The notes: generated from the letters alone by a model not told the origin. Positions 35,824 through 45,689 are shown, counted from the stretch's first letter. The stretch is DNA of 64,000 nt from Streptomyces chattanoogensis (GCF_001294335.1 NZ_LGKG01000149.1:15161-79160); one strand, 5' to 3'. A program made the numbers and translations.

Positions 35824-36894
35824 ATGATGGATCACGCCCGTGCCTGGTGCGAGACGCTCGGCGCCGACGCTGCCTCACCCCCACCGGCTCCGGACCCCTC
35901 CAGCGGCCGCAAGGGCGAACTGGCCGAAGCCATCGGCAAGGTCACCAGCCAAGTCCAGGCGAACGAGGCCGCCCAGGCCCAAGCCGAGGCAAAGGTCGCC
36001 GCAGCTCGAGCTACCCGCGCACAGGCCAAGACGGCCCAGGCCGCCCAGGCACGGCAGGCGGCGAAGACCGCTGAGAAGGTGTTCTCCTCCGATGGGCGCC
36101 TCTTCACCCCGGGGGAATCCCCCAGGGGCCGAGGCCACCGCTCGCCGGTGACCGGCACCCGGCCACCACAGGCAGGCGAAAAGGCCGCCGCCGGACGGCT
36201 GGCGCGGGCCCTGCGGGCCGCCGCCTACCGCGAACGCGCCACCACCCACATCGCCTCCGCCGCCCCACCCGGCCGCCTCAACATGCGCCAGGCCCTGGCC
36301 CGCGACGCCCAACGCGCCGCAGGCGCCACCCCCACCGCAACACCCTGGACCCGCACCATCAACCGCCCCAGCCCCACCCCACCCCTGCGGGTCGGGATCG
36401 CCGTCGACGTTTCCGGTTCCATGCATGCCGCCACCGTCCCCATTGCCTCGGCCGCCTGGATCCTCGCCAAGGCCACCGCCCTGACCGACCCCGACTCCCT
36501 CACCGCCACCGTCGCCTACGACCGATCCGTCACCGCCATCACCGCCCCCGGACGCACCCCCACCCGCGTCACACAATTCAACGCCAAGGGAATGGGCCAC
36601 AGCCTCGCCGAAGCCACCGACGCCCTCACAGCCGGCCTCAACCTCGACCGCCCCGGCGCAGGCCGCCTCCTCGTCATCGCCTCCGACGGCTACTACCACC
36701 CCGACGAAGCCAAGCGCGCCGAAACACGCATCGCCGCGCTACGGAAGGCAGGTTGCGCGGTGCTGTGGCTTGCCTTCGCCCCAGACCCCCAACCCCTCCC
36801 CAACACCACCGTGCTGGAACTGACCGACCCGGCCCAGGCCATCACTGCCATTAGCAAAGCCGCCACCGCCGCCCTGACCGCCACCAATCCCTGA
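35824..36894 (+). CDS. VWA-domain protein, probably N-terminally shortened
   Basis: 356 residues. A helical Ala/Gln-rich region (res 40-100) precedes a von Willebrand A domain with the metal-binding MIDAS motif DVSGSM near residue 195 and ASDGYYH further on. The codons upstream of the ATG (35785-35823) also read as protein (GRATGDEDAA) until a TGA at 35782-35784, suggesting the normal N-terminal half has been deleted. VWA proteins of this type are frequent on Streptomyces plasmids, usually beside a MoxR-like AAA ATPase, which is absent here. Function is unclear. Confidence 0.65.
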   Translation: MMDHARAWCETLGADAASPPPAPDPSSGRKGELAEAIGKVTSQVQANEAAQAQAEAKVAAARATRAQAKTAQAAQARQAAKTAEKVFSSDGRLFTPGESPRGRGHRSPVTGTRPPQAGEKAAAGRLARALRAAAYRERATTHIASAAPPGRLNMRQALARDAQRAAGATPTATPWTRTINRPSPTPPLRVGIAVDVSGSMHAATVPIASAAWILAKATALTDPDSLTATVAYDRSVTAITAPGRTPTRVTQFNAKGMGHSLAEATDALTAGLNLDRPGAGRLLVIASDGYYHPDEAKRAETRIAALRKAGCAVLWLAFAPDPQPLPNTTVLELTDPAQAITAISKAATAALTATNP

Positions 36895-36989
36895 CGGCCC
36901 GCCGCCCGGCATCGGCCGAAACGGCCCGCCATGGGCCGCGGGATGCGCGCACGGCATACGCGACCAGTCATCGCAGCAGGACCTGTTGC

Positions 36990-37741
36990 CCGGTGACGAA
37001 CCGGGAAACAGGCATCTCAGAGGGCTACGGCGATGCGAGGCAGCGCCTTGTTGTGCACCGGCCCAACAGCCAGACCGACGCGGCCCCCGATCCGACGAAC
37101 GTGGCGGCCACCCATCTGGACCGCTGCGCGGAGTGCCGGGAGGTACATCGAGCAGCTTGCCCTCGCCGGCGACGGGCTGCCCGGCCGCGAACCGCCAGCC
37201 GGATTCGAAATCCCCCGGTGTCTCACCGGCTGTGCCGGGCCGAGGCGGCGCGCGACGGACGCGTGACCGCGCGCGGCGTCGGGTTCCGGCGCGAGGGATT
37301 TCGCAACGGCGTACGGCTGCGGATCGCAGCTGCCGCTGGCGCGCTCGGCTTCGGTTCGCCGGATGGCTGGTGGCACGGCCATCGAAAACGTGACGGCGGG
37401 CCCCACACACGGCCCGTCCACGTCGGGCTGGCAATAGTTCAGGCGCAGCTGACCGGAGCCGGTACGGGGTATACGGAGTCGGCCGGTGAGATCTACGTCC
37501 CTCCTGGGGCGGCGGACTCACCGGCCGCGGGGTGTTCATGTACGCCGATCTCGGCGACGCCGGGGCGCGGTACAGCGGGAAGGTCACCTGCGTGCTCGAG
37601 CGCATCGACGGTACGACCGTCCGACTCGGCACCTTCCACGTCCACAACGGATACGGTTCCTGGGGCACCCGCGCCCCCAGCACCCTCCTGACCGCGATCG
37701 ACGGCAGCGTCCTGGCCACCGCCCACTTCGGTGCGCGGTAA
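36990..37741 (+). pseudogene. frameshifted anti-sigma factor relic
   Basis: Pieces in different frames line up as one former protein: a zinc-finger anti-sigma motif THLDRCAECREV near 37115, then in another frame YIEQLALAGDGL to about 37265, then a hydrophobic stretch with GWWHGHRK, and finally YADLGDAGARYSGKVTCVLE to HNGYGSWGTRAP ending at 37741. Anti-sigma factors of this kind have a cytoplasmic HxxxCxxC finger, one membrane helix and an extracytoplasmic domain. No sigma factor gene lies next to it. At least three shifts make it nonfunctional. Confidence 0.5.
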
Positions 37742-37757
37742 GCACTCCCTTGGAAGC

Positions 37758-38603
37758 TCAGCCGCTGACCGGCACTTGCACTTCGTCCCGAATCTTGCTC
37801 GCCGTGTCGGCAAGCGCCTGAAGATCGATCGACTTCGGATCCTTGGCCGGGTCGGCGGCGTCGACCAGAGCGACATTGGCGGTCGTACTGGACGTCCCCC
37901 AGACACAGAACGGGAAGGTCACCTTCTGCCCCGCCTGGTTCTTCATGTCAACCCCGCAGGTGAGGGGCTTCCCGCCCCCACTGGGCGTGAACTTCTTCTC
38001 AGGAACGCCGACTTCGGCGCCCGGGGCATTCGTCATTCCCTCAATCATGTGGTCAACGCTCGTGTCGGCGTCATCGATGGTGCCGTACATCCCTATCATC
38101 ACCAGCGTCTTAGTGCCCGCGGTGTACTGGCCACCCACCGTACGCACGCCATGGGAATTTGCCCCGTCATGTGGCACCTGAGAATCCGCCTGCTGAGATA
38201 TGTTCTCGGCAAGCGTGTACTCCCCACCAACAAGCGACTTCGGCACCGTAATCTTGTACTTCGGTCCCGCAGAAGGCTTGCCCGCGCCCCCACCGCCGCC
38301 ACCTGCAGAAATCGCGGCCGAGGCCACCCTCCCGATCACCAACACGCCAACAATCGCGCCGATAATCCCCCACACCTTCCCGGCACTACGCTTCGGTGGA
38401 GGCGTCACCATCCCAGGCCCGCCATATCCATACACCCCCTGCTGCGGCACCCCATAGGGCCCTTGCGCCGGTGGCTCGTAGGGCCCTGGTTGCCCGTACG
38501 GCCCCGACGGCACTTGCCCACCGGGCCCCTGCGGCGCACCTGCCGGTGTGCCGTACCCCGCCCCACTGCCGAAGCCGTTATGCGGGTGCTGCGGTGCGCT
38601 CAT
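37758..38603 (-). CDS. single-pass membrane protein with Pro/Gly/Tyr-rich N-terminus
   Basis: 281 residues from the ATG at 38603, preceded by GAGGA 6 nt upstream (an ATG four codons earlier is weaker). About 70 cytoplasmic residues of Pro/Gly/Gln/Tyr repeats (GPYGQPGPYEPPAQGPYG) lead to one membrane segment (VWGIIGAIVGVLVIG), a Gly-rich linker and an extracytoplasmic domain with two Cys (LTCGVDMK, FPFCVWGT) that probably pair. This plan is common in Streptomyces surface proteins of unknown role. It lies downstream of the RHS toxin operon on the same strand but 130 bp away. Confidence 0.65.
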   Translation of the reverse strand: MSAPQHPHNGFGSGAGYGTPAGAPQGPGGQVPSGPYGQPGPYEPPAQGPYGVPQQGVYGYGGPGMVTPPPKRSAGKVWGIIGAIVGVLVIGRVASAAISAGGGGGGAGKPSAGPKYKITVPKSLVGGEYTLAENISQQADSQVPHDGANSHGVRTVGGQYTAGTKTLVMIGMYGTIDDADTSVDHMIEGMTNAPGAEVGVPEKKFTPSGGGKPLTCGVDMKNQAGQKVTFPFCVWGTSSTTANVALVDAADPAKDPKSIDLQALADTASKIRDEVQVPVSG

Positions 38604-38736
38604 GGAAATCCTCATTCATTTTTCTACATTCCGAGGATCCAGTGTTAGCGGTTTCGGAATGGCGCGTACAATTTCCGGGAAGCTGGCTTTGCATTGACCG
38701 AGTAATGAAGTCGTTCATTTCAGAGACCTTCTCTGT

Positions 38737-39174
38737 TCACTTGTCATGAACCCGGAATGTGAGTCCAGAAATATCATATTCGGCGAAGTCTTGAGGGTGC
38801 AGAACAATCGTTCCATCGATCTTGTCGACTCCGCAGAAATATCTAGGACCAGGCGCGCGGAAATATAGAAGGTCGATATTCAGAAAGGCCTCCTCCGAAC
38901 GACAGAGAATGGAATTCTCAGACCCGTTGTACATGATCATCGTGAATTCATGGGCTCCCGCTGCGGTATCTCGACACCTGCCCAGGAAGTTGACATCCGG
39001 ATCTTCCGAAATCTCGATGGAAACGTGAGAAATATCCTCCCACTGCACTCCACCCGGATTCCACGGTAGTGAGTTCAGGTACTCATCCAAGACCTTTGAG
39101 TATGTAACGTCGAGAATTTCATGTTCGTGCCGGATCAGCCAATCTTTAACGTGCTGATGTTCCGTGTAAGACAT
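38737..39174 (-). CDS. putative immunity protein of the RHS toxin
   Basis: 145 residues from the ATG at 39174, with AAGGTGAA just upstream. It is acidic and soluble, without a signal peptide, mixed alpha/beta (VSIEISEDPDVNFLGRCRDT, then FTMIMYNGSENSILCR). It begins 14 bp after the stop of the RHS gene, the usual place for the cognate immunity protein of a polymorphic toxin. The DNA here is clearly less GC-rich than its surroundings, typical of exchanged toxin/immunity cassettes. The family is not recognised; the call rests on position, size and composition. Confidence 0.6.
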   Translation of the reverse strand: MSYTEHQHVKDWLIRHEHEILDVTYSKVLDEYLNSLPWNPGGVQWEDISHVSIEISEDPDVNFLGRCRDTAAGAHEFTMIMYNGSENSILCRSEEAFLNIDLLYFRAPGPRYFCGVDKIDGTIVLHPQDFAEYDISGLTFRVHDK

Positions 39175-39188
39175 GGGTTCACCTTCAA

Positions 39189-42100
39189 TCATCCGTGAGG
39201 GAAGTGTCTGAATATGTCTCGGTAAGCCTGAAGATCTCCACCCCTGATCACATTGGCTCCGTAACGCCAAGAATCACTCCTCTTGAGCCCTTCCTTCGCC
39301 CACCAGTTTACATGGAATCCCTTTTTCGGATCTTTAGAATCGAAGTCAATGCGCCATCCTCGCGACCCGTCAGGGCTCATCATGCCGGAGTAGTTACCGC
39401 GCTCAGGGCCGATCTCCTGACGGAATGGAATCGCATCATCTCCCAGCCCTGCACGCGCTCTGGCGTCAGCCCTTGCCTCATCGAAACTATCGAAGTGACG
39501 GAACTCTTCCTTCGATTTCTTCTGTGCGCCTTCAGCATCACTCTCCCCCTTTCCCTTCTTGCACCCCATAAGCCCGAGGGGGTCGCACTCTACATGAACA
39601 TTTCCTACGTAGGCTTTAGGGTTGGACGAAGGGGAAAGCCCCAAAGGATCAGCCGATAGATATCGAGCTGTCTCAGGGGAGTAGAGGCGATGATAGTTGT
39701 CGTGGAGCTGAGTCTCCGGATCGAAATATTGTCCTGGGAATCGCAACGGCGTATACGCGGTGGCGCTGCCGCTCCAAGTGGTGGCGCCCCACAGTGTTGA
39801 CGTAGCTCGCCAAGCGATATCACCATCGCCGGACACAAGCTCGGTCGGCCTGCCTATCAGGTCCGTGACGATTCCGAAGAATCTCTGATCAATAACCTGC
39901 TGCGGAATGTCTGTCAAATGTGCAATCTTGCGTTCCAATTGAACGAGAGGCACTAGGCCCTGGTAATCCCATGTTAGAGCGATATGCGGGGCCGAATCGC
40001 CGGTTTTGGTTGTTTGTTCAGTGAGAGTTGTTCCATCCCACGTGAATATTACTTCCTCTGCGATTTCCGATGCGTTGGATTTGAGGCGCTGTTTAGCTAT
40101 TCGACGACCGAGCGGATCGTAAAGATAGCGCCAGGTAGTGCCGTCAGGAGTGATTACGGAAGCGAGGCGGTCCTCGGTATTCCAGGTGTAGAGCCAGGTG
40201 TCCGGTTTGTGGGAGAGGCGCACCTTTTGGCGGAGAGTTACACGGCCGAGGTCGTCGTGTTCATAGCGGATGGTGCCAGCACGGGTGATGCGGGTGCCTT
40301 GATAGGTGCGGTCGCCTCGGGCTGAGGGATTGGCGTGGTGGTCGGGCCAGGCAGCGTGGGTTTGGTTGCCCGCTTCGTCGTAGACGTATGTCTCGGTCCA
40401 ATCGGTGGCACGGACGGCGGTGATACGGCCAGCGCGATCGAGATCGAAGGCGCGGCGGCCGGTGCGGGAATCGTCAACGCCGGTGAGCTTGCCATCGGAG
40501 CGGTAGGTATACGAGCGGTGGATGAGCCGTTGCGGTTCAGTGGTGACGGCGGGCGCTTGGCCTGTGACGGCTGCGGTGAGGGATTGTGCGGTTGGAGCCG
40601 TTGTCAGGGACTGGACTGTAAGGCGGCCTGCCGGGTCCCAGGTGTGGGTGAGGGTGAGGCATTCGCCGACGGTGCGGCTGAGTTCTTGTCCTGCGGCGTC
40701 GTAATCGAAGGTGAGGACGTGGCCGGAGGCATTAAGGGCAGTGCGGTTGTTGGCGGCGTCGTAGGTGTAGGTAGTGGTGTGGCCGGTTGGAGTGGTGCGG
40801 GAGGTGCGGCGACCCAACGCGTCATAAGTAAACGTCATAGTGCGGTCGTTGACCGTTTCAGCGGTGACGCGGCCCAGGATGTCGCGGGTGTAGGTGACGG
40901 TGGCGTCGGGGTTAGCGGCTTCGAGAAGCTCGCCAGACAGGGAGTGGGTGTAGGTGGTGGCGACGCCTTCGGCGTCCTTGGCTGTGATGCGGCCCAGAAT
41001 GTCTCGGGAGTAGGTCGTTACTTCTCCCAGGGCGTTGGAACGGGTGATGAGTTGGCCGGCAGGGTCGTGGGTGTAGGTGATGACGCGGTCGTCAAAGTCG
41101 ATTTCGGATATCAGACGGCCAGCGGCGTCGTAGATGTAGTTCCAGGTCATTCCCTGAGGGTTGGTGACCTGGGTGAGGCGTAGCTCGGTGTCGTGGGTGA
41201 ACTCGTGGCGGACCCCATCGGGGTCGTTGCGGGCCGTGAGCAGGTCGAAGTGGCCATATTCGAAGTGGGTGGTCTGGCTGAGAGCGTCGGTGTGGGTGGT
41301 GCAGTTGCCTTCCCCGTCGTAGGTCCAGTGCTCGGTGGCGCCAGTGGGATCTATCTGTGCGGCGAGCCTTCCTTCGACAGTCCAGAGCATGTGAGTGGTC
41401 TCGCCCAAAGGGTCTGTAACCGAGGTGACGCGACCGAAGGTGTCGCGGCGGTAGTGGGTGGTGGCGCCGAGGGGGTCGGTGACGGTGAGGGGGAGGCCGG
41501 CTTCGTTGCAGTAGATGTGGGTGGTGTTGCCGAGGGTGTCGGTGATGGAGGCGAGGTGGCCTCGGGTGTCGTGGGTGTAGGTGGTGGTGGCGCCCGTGGG
41601 GTCGGTCGTGGAGGTGCGGTTGCCGTTGATGTCGTAGGTGTGGGTCCAGGTGGTTCCGTCCGGGCCGGTGACGCTCGCTGGATGGCCGGCGGCATCGTAG
41701 GTAGTAGTGGAGGTGGCGCCGTCAGGGCGGGTGACGGCGGTGGGGCGGCCCTGGTCGTCGTACGTGAAGTGGGTCGTACGGCCCAAAGGGTCGGTGGTGG
41801 ACAGGATGCGGTGCTTGGTGTCGCGAACGGTGCGGCTGGTGGCGCCAGTGGGGTTGGTTTCCGATATGACCTGGTGGTAGTCGTTCACCTCATAGCGAGT
41901 GACTCTGCCCTCGGAATTGTGGAACAGGTTCGTGCGCAGACCCGTCACCGGGTCCGGCTCACCCCAGGCATAGTGAGCCCGGAGGTGGCCTGCGATGCCG
42001 CCCTGTGAGATGCAGCGGTCCTGGTCGTCGTAGTTGTAGCTGTAGCTGCTGCCATTGGTGTCGGTCCAGGACGTGATGCGGCCGTGCTCGTCGTAAGTGA

Positions 42101-43985
42101 AGCGGAGCGGGAGGCCGGAGGAGTTGGTGGTGGTGACGAGATTTCCGGCGTCGTCGTAGCCGTACGTCATCAGCAGCTGGTCGCCGCCGTCGGAGGCAGC
42201 TCCCGCAAGGTGGAGGGCGGTGATGCGACCGCTGTCGCTGGTGAGCAGGAGGCGATAGCCGGCGCTGTGGGTGATCGCGGTAGGGGTGCCGTCTTCGGTG
42301 TAGTCGAAGGTGTGGTGGTTGCCGAGGCGGTCGGAGATCTCGTCGAGGACGGCGAGGTCTTCGGTGTAGGTGGTGAAGTAGCGGCGGGTGCCGGTGACCG
42401 GGTCGGTCAGGACGTAGTCGCCGTCCGGGGTGCGCTCGAGAGGGTGGCCGTCACCCTCGACGGGGAGGGTGGGGACGCCGACGGCCGGGTGGGGGTAGAG
42501 GTGGAAATCGCCTTCTTCTCCGATGAGGATGACGCCCTCGGAGTCGATCTCCAGGCGCTGGTCCACAGTGCTCATCCACGTCGGGCCGAACCAGCGGCCG
42601 GTGCGGTAGGACGACTCGAAGGTGCGGCTGAAGGCGAGGGGGAGGCTGCCAGGGAGAGTGACGTCGGTCTGAGGCAGGATCATCCGGCCAGTGGCCATAT
42701 CGATGGGGTCGCTCTCGCATTCCCTGGACCAGAATTGGCGGAGTCGGTCCCTGATGGTGCGCTTGCCGCCTTCCTTGACGGCTTCCCGCGCGGCACCCTT
42801 GGCAGCATCCTTCGCCCCCGCCTTCAGGAGCCCCTTGGCGGCGGCTCCGGCGCCCTTGCCGCCGACGAGGTTGGCGATGAGGGCCCCGGTCGCGTCGCCC
42901 GGGTCGCTGCCCCAGCCTTCGCCGAGCATGCCCTTGAGCATGCGACCGGGGTGGGCCGAGGCACTGGTCAGGCCGAGCGCGGTCTTGGCGACGTTGGCCA
43001 GGTACAGGTTGGGGTGGGCGATGTTGTACGGCTCCGCCGGGTTCAAGGTGCGGGCCAGATTGACCGTTTGGACCACAGCCTTGCCTGCGCCGCCGACGAC
43101 GTGCATCAAGGTGAGGCCGCCCTCCACGACACCATCAGCGACGTCCCACGCCGACTTCCTCAGGAATGAAGGCTCCTTCGGGGCGTGGTCCAACGCGCCC
43201 TTGAGGGCATGCTGCGCCTTCTCCGCAGCCTCGTTGCGCTGGTGGCGCGCGGTCTTGAGGATTTCCCGGGCCTCCTCGCGGACCGCATCACCGGGATCCT
43301 TGAAATCGCCGGGCTGTTGAGCCGGGGAGCCCGGGTGGTCGGATCCGCTCTTCACAGCAGCGATGTATGCCTCTGCCTTCTCCTTGTACGACTCGACCTG
43401 CCGACGGTACGACTCGCGTGCCGTCCGGCTCTTCTCCTGGGCTTCCTGCCATTTGTCGATGGCTGTCTGGGCCTTCTTCTGGGCCCAGGAGACGGTGTCG
43501 GCGTACGCATCGAGGGCCTTCCACGCGGCCTCGCAGGCGTCCGCGGTACGCATCCACTGTTTGGGGTGCGCATCGAAGTGCTCGTGGAAGCTTTCGGCGG
43601 CCTTGCCCTTCCAGGACCCGGCATCCAGCTTGCGGATACCCTGACCGACGCGTTCGAAGGCCGCGGCGAAGTCCTTCAGATGCGCGGCGGATTCGTTGAT
43701 CTTGGCGACGTCCCCGTGGATCAGTTCCTTGGGATCGTCGCTCTCGCCCAGCTGGCGCTCGTCGACCTGCGCGCCCAGTGCGTCGGCGGCGTCCTCGCCG
43801 GCCGAGCGGACGGCGTCGGCCGCGCCGTCCGCGCCGAGGTATTCGAGTCCGTCGGCGGTCTTGTCGGCCGCGTAGTTGATGCCCTCGCCGACTGCCTGCT
43901 TTGCGTCGTCGACCGCCTCGCCGACCTTGTCGGCTGCGGAATTGATGCCGTCCTTGACATCCCCAAGGAAGTCGCCGAAGCCCAT
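39189..43985 (-). CDS. RHS-repeat polymorphic toxin with WXG-like T7SS export domain
   Basis: 1598 residues. Domains in order: amphipathic N-terminus; helical WXG-like export domain with DAGSWKGKAAESFHEHF near residue 125; linker; a DUF6531-like domain (ESDPIDMATGRMILPQTDV) near 420; a long series of YD/RHS repeats (e.g. YDAAGHPASVTGPDG); the RHS closing motif (LHDNYHRLYSPETARYLSAD) and pre-toxin DPLGLM near 1472; then a ~120-residue C-terminal domain with WRIDFDSKDPKKGFHVNWW. The RHS shell would hold the toxin tip. The tip domain has a His/Asp-rich core but I cannot assign it. AT-richer DNA at the tip suggests recent cassette exchange. Probably exported by the T7SS encoded nearby. Confidence 0.85.
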   Translation of the reverse strand: MGFGDFLGDVKDGINSAADKVGEAVDDAKQAVGEGINYAADKTADGLEYLGADGAADAVRSAGEDAADALGAQVDERQLGESDDPKELIHGDVAKINESAAHLKDFAAAFERVGQGIRKLDAGSWKGKAAESFHEHFDAHPKQWMRTADACEAAWKALDAYADTVSWAQKKAQTAIDKWQEAQEKSRTARESYRRQVESYKEKAEAYIAAVKSGSDHPGSPAQQPGDFKDPGDAVREEAREILKTARHQRNEAAEKAQHALKGALDHAPKEPSFLRKSAWDVADGVVEGGLTLMHVVGGAGKAVVQTVNLARTLNPAEPYNIAHPNLYLANVAKTALGLTSASAHPGRMLKGMLGEGWGSDPGDATGALIANLVGGKGAGAAAKGLLKAGAKDAAKGAAREAVKEGGKRTIRDRLRQFWSRECESDPIDMATGRMILPQTDVTLPGSLPLAFSRTFESSYRTGRWFGPTWMSTVDQRLEIDSEGVILIGEEGDFHLYPHPAVGVPTLPVEGDGHPLERTPDGDYVLTDPVTGTRRYFTTYTEDLAVLDEISDRLGNHHTFDYTEDGTPTAITHSAGYRLLLTSDSGRITALHLAGAASDGGDQLLMTYGYDDAGNLVTTTNSSGLPLRFTYDEHGRITSWTDTNGSSYSYNYDDQDRCISQGGIAGHLRAHYAWGEPDPVTGLRTNLFHNSEGRVTRYEVNDYHQVISETNPTGATSRTVRDTKHRILSTTDPLGRTTHFTYDDQGRPTAVTRPDGATSTTTYDAAGHPASVTGPDGTTWTHTYDINGNRTSTTDPTGATTTYTHDTRGHLASITDTLGNTTHIYCNEAGLPLTVTDPLGATTHYRRDTFGRVTSVTDPLGETTHMLWTVEGRLAAQIDPTGATEHWTYDGEGNCTTHTDALSQTTHFEYGHFDLLTARNDPDGVRHEFTHDTELRLTQVTNPQGMTWNYIYDAAGRLISEIDFDDRVITYTHDPAGQLITRSNALGEVTTYSRDILGRITAKDAEGVATTYTHSLSGELLEAANPDATVTYTRDILGRVTAETVNDRTMTFTYDALGRRTSRTTPTGHTTTYTYDAANNRTALNASGHVLTFDYDAAGQELSRTVGECLTLTHTWDPAGRLTVQSLTTAPTAQSLTAAVTGQAPAVTTEPQRLIHRSYTYRSDGKLTGVDDSRTGRRAFDLDRAGRITAVRATDWTETYVYDEAGNQTHAAWPDHHANPSARGDRTYQGTRITRAGTIRYEHDDLGRVTLRQKVRLSHKPDTWLYTWNTEDRLASVITPDGTTWRYLYDPLGRRIAKQRLKSNASEIAEEVIFTWDGTTLTEQTTKTGDSAPHIALTWDYQGLVPLVQLERKIAHLTDIPQQVIDQRFFGIVTDLIGRPTELVSGDGDIAWRATSTLWGATTWSGSATAYTPLRFPGQYFDPETQLHDNYHRLYSPETARYLSADPLGLSPSSNPKAYVGNVHVECDPLGLMGCKKGKGESDAEGAQKKSKEEFRHFDSFDEARADARARAGLGDDAIPFRQEIGPERGNYSGMMSPDGSRGWRIDFDSKDPKKGFHVNWWAKEGLKRSDSWRYGANVIRGGDLQAYRDIFRHFPHG

Positions 43986-44047
43986 CAGTTCTTACCCCCA
44001 TGATGCTGTGTATCAGTGGATGTGCGGTGGTGGCGTGCAGTGGTGTC

Positions 44048-44671
44048 TTATGAACCGTGGTGGCCGTGGTCGTTGGCCTGGTCCTGGAGGTCACGGGCCT
44101 GTTTCAGCGGTCGCAAGGCCCAGTTGTGGTCCACATCACCTGCAAACTTGGACGTCGAGACGTCCTCCACCGTCTGATCCCACGCCTGCCCGACTTCATC
44201 AAACGCCTTGCGGGACCTGGCCGACCCGGGATCCCAGTCCGCGTCATCGAACTGGGTGAACGCATTGTCCGCGCCGACCTGATTCCACGACTTGTGCTGC
44301 AGCTGCTCCGCCGTCATCGTCGGGTCACCCATCAGCACGGCATTCGTCCCGACCTTCAGCGTCGTCGAAACGTACTGCTCCTGCTCGTGATAAAGACCGG
44401 CCGTCAAATCGAGGCGGCGCGCCAATTCATCGGCCTCATGAATGATCACACGAACGCCCCAGCCCCAGCGCTCACAGAACGACTCGAATACGGAACTCAG
44501 ACCGGGGTGCCCGGCCTCCATTCCGGAGAGCGCCAACTTGTCGAATCCCTGGCCGAGTTGGGCGCTGCTGTCGAAGCCGAGTTCCTTCAGCTCTGCAATA
44601 GAGTCGTGGATGCCTTTGGTGACCTGCTTCAGGGCGTCCGGGTCGAGCTCGTAACCATCGGCGGATGTCAC
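44048..44671 (-). CDS. helical WXG-like partner of the RHS toxin
   Basis: 207 residues, overlapping the upstream stop by 4 nt. The first 110 residues are two long helices with the turn around ERWGWGVRVIIHEADELARRL, as in Esx-like proteins; the C-terminal part is acidic with repeated Trp/Asp (TQFDDADWDPGS). It ends in His/Gly residues. It lies 62 bp upstream of the toxin gene on the same strand and probably serves as chaperone or co-substrate for export. Confidence 0.6.
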   Translation of the reverse strand: MTSADGYELDPDALKQVTKGIHDSIAELKELGFDSSAQLGQGFDKLALSGMEAGHPGLSSVFESFCERWGWGVRVIIHEADELARRLDLTAGLYHEQEQYVSTTLKVGTNAVLMGDPTMTAEQLQHKSWNQVGADNAFTQFDDADWDPGSARSRKAFDEVGQAWDQTVEDVSTSKFAGDVDHNWALRPLKQARDLQDQANDHGHHGS

Positions 44672-45099
44672 GCGGCACCTCCCGGCACGGACGGGGTGGG
44701 CAGGTCGTTGGCGGGCCCCGGCTCGGTGAGATCGATCGCAGCGGAGTCCGGGACGATGCCGCTGACCGGCGGAAACAGTATCGGCTGCTCGCTGGCCACG
44801 TTGACCGCCACGCCCGCGGGGCCCTCGATGGCGGGGATGACGGCGTCCAGGAGACGTGCGCCGACGGCGCTTACGTACTCCAGCTCGGCATCGGGAGCGG
44901 CGCCGCGGGCCGTCGCAAAGTGATTCATCGCCTCTTCGTCGGTGAAGGCGTACAGCCAGCGGATTCCGGACATCTCGGCCGACATGAGAGAATCATTCAC
45001 CACCGGGACGAAAACCGAGGTGCGTCGGAATTCGCCCACCAAGGCGGCCGGATCGAGCTCCCCCTCGTAAGCTGCTGCTATTTCATCGGTCAAGGACAT
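44668..45099 (-). CDS. SseB-like domain protein
   Basis: 143 residues. The pattern LVGEFRRTSVFVPV, then GIRWLYAFTDEEAMNHFA, then LLDAVIPAIEGPAGVAVNV fits the SseB N-terminal domain found in many actinobacterial T7SS-linked and toxin-linked loci. It is cytoplasmic and soluble. First gene of the four-gene toxin operon (44668, 44048, 39189, 38737). Its biochemical role in Streptomyces is not established. Confidence 0.65.
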   Translation of the reverse strand: MSLTDEIAAAYEGELDPAALVGEFRRTSVFVPVVNDSLMSAEMSGIRWLYAFTDEEAMNHFATARGAAPDAELEYVSAVGARLLDAVIPAIEGPAGVAVNVASEQPILFPPVSGIVPDSAAIDLTEPGPANDLPTPSVPGGAA

Positions 45100-45636
45100 G
45101 GTGAACCCCCCGGTCCCTCTCCATCATTGACACCACCATGACACATGGCACTGACACTACGAGGCGAACACGCCAGCAGTAAAACCGACCCGGATGCTGT
45201 TTTATATTCAAATAAGGTGGGCTGTTCACGGAAGTGGCGGGCCGGCAACCAAGGAACACCCTGGACTTTGCGCGGTCAGCAGCGGCTGAAGCGGTGCGCT
45301 TGTCGGCCACCGGGATCTGCATGCTGGCGACCTGGCCGCTTGGGGCTCGAGTGCCAGAAGCTCGCCCTCGTCAACGCTCGTGACGGAGTCATCCCACGGG
45401 CCTCGACGCACAGGTGCCGTGAGTACATCCCAGGCGCCACCCGCAGCCGGGTGATGGCCAAGCTCCCTGCACACCCGGTGGGCTGGCAGGGGAATGGATC
45501 GCCAGAGGTTGGTCCGTTTGTGAGGGACCAGAGAGCCGTCCACGCCGGGCTGTTCTCGAACGTCGACTCACTGCTGTGGGGCGTGGACGGAGCTCTTCGT
45601 GCCCTCCAAATGTTCGCCTCGGGGCAGGAAGGATGC
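45100..45636. other. intergenic stretch at the probable left boundary of the integrated element
   Basis: No supported gene on either strand. Locally AT-rich sequence at 45200-45220 (TTTTATATTCAAATAAGG) may hold the toxin-operon promoter. The left end of the integrated element should be in or near this interval, but I find no copy of the tRNA-Leu end seen at 63717-63751. Confidence 0.4.
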
Positions 45637-45669
45637 GGGCGCACCCCGCATGGCGTGCGGGGTGCGCCC
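45637..45669. terminator. strong 14-bp stem terminator of the T4SS operon
   Basis: GGGCGCACCCCGCA, loop TGGCG, TGCGGGGTGCGCCC: a perfect stem of 14 GC-rich pairs. It lies 20 bp after the stop of the last gene of the minus-strand T4SS operon. Confidence 0.8.
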
Positions 45670-45689
45670 GGTCTGGTAGTGGTGGCGGA

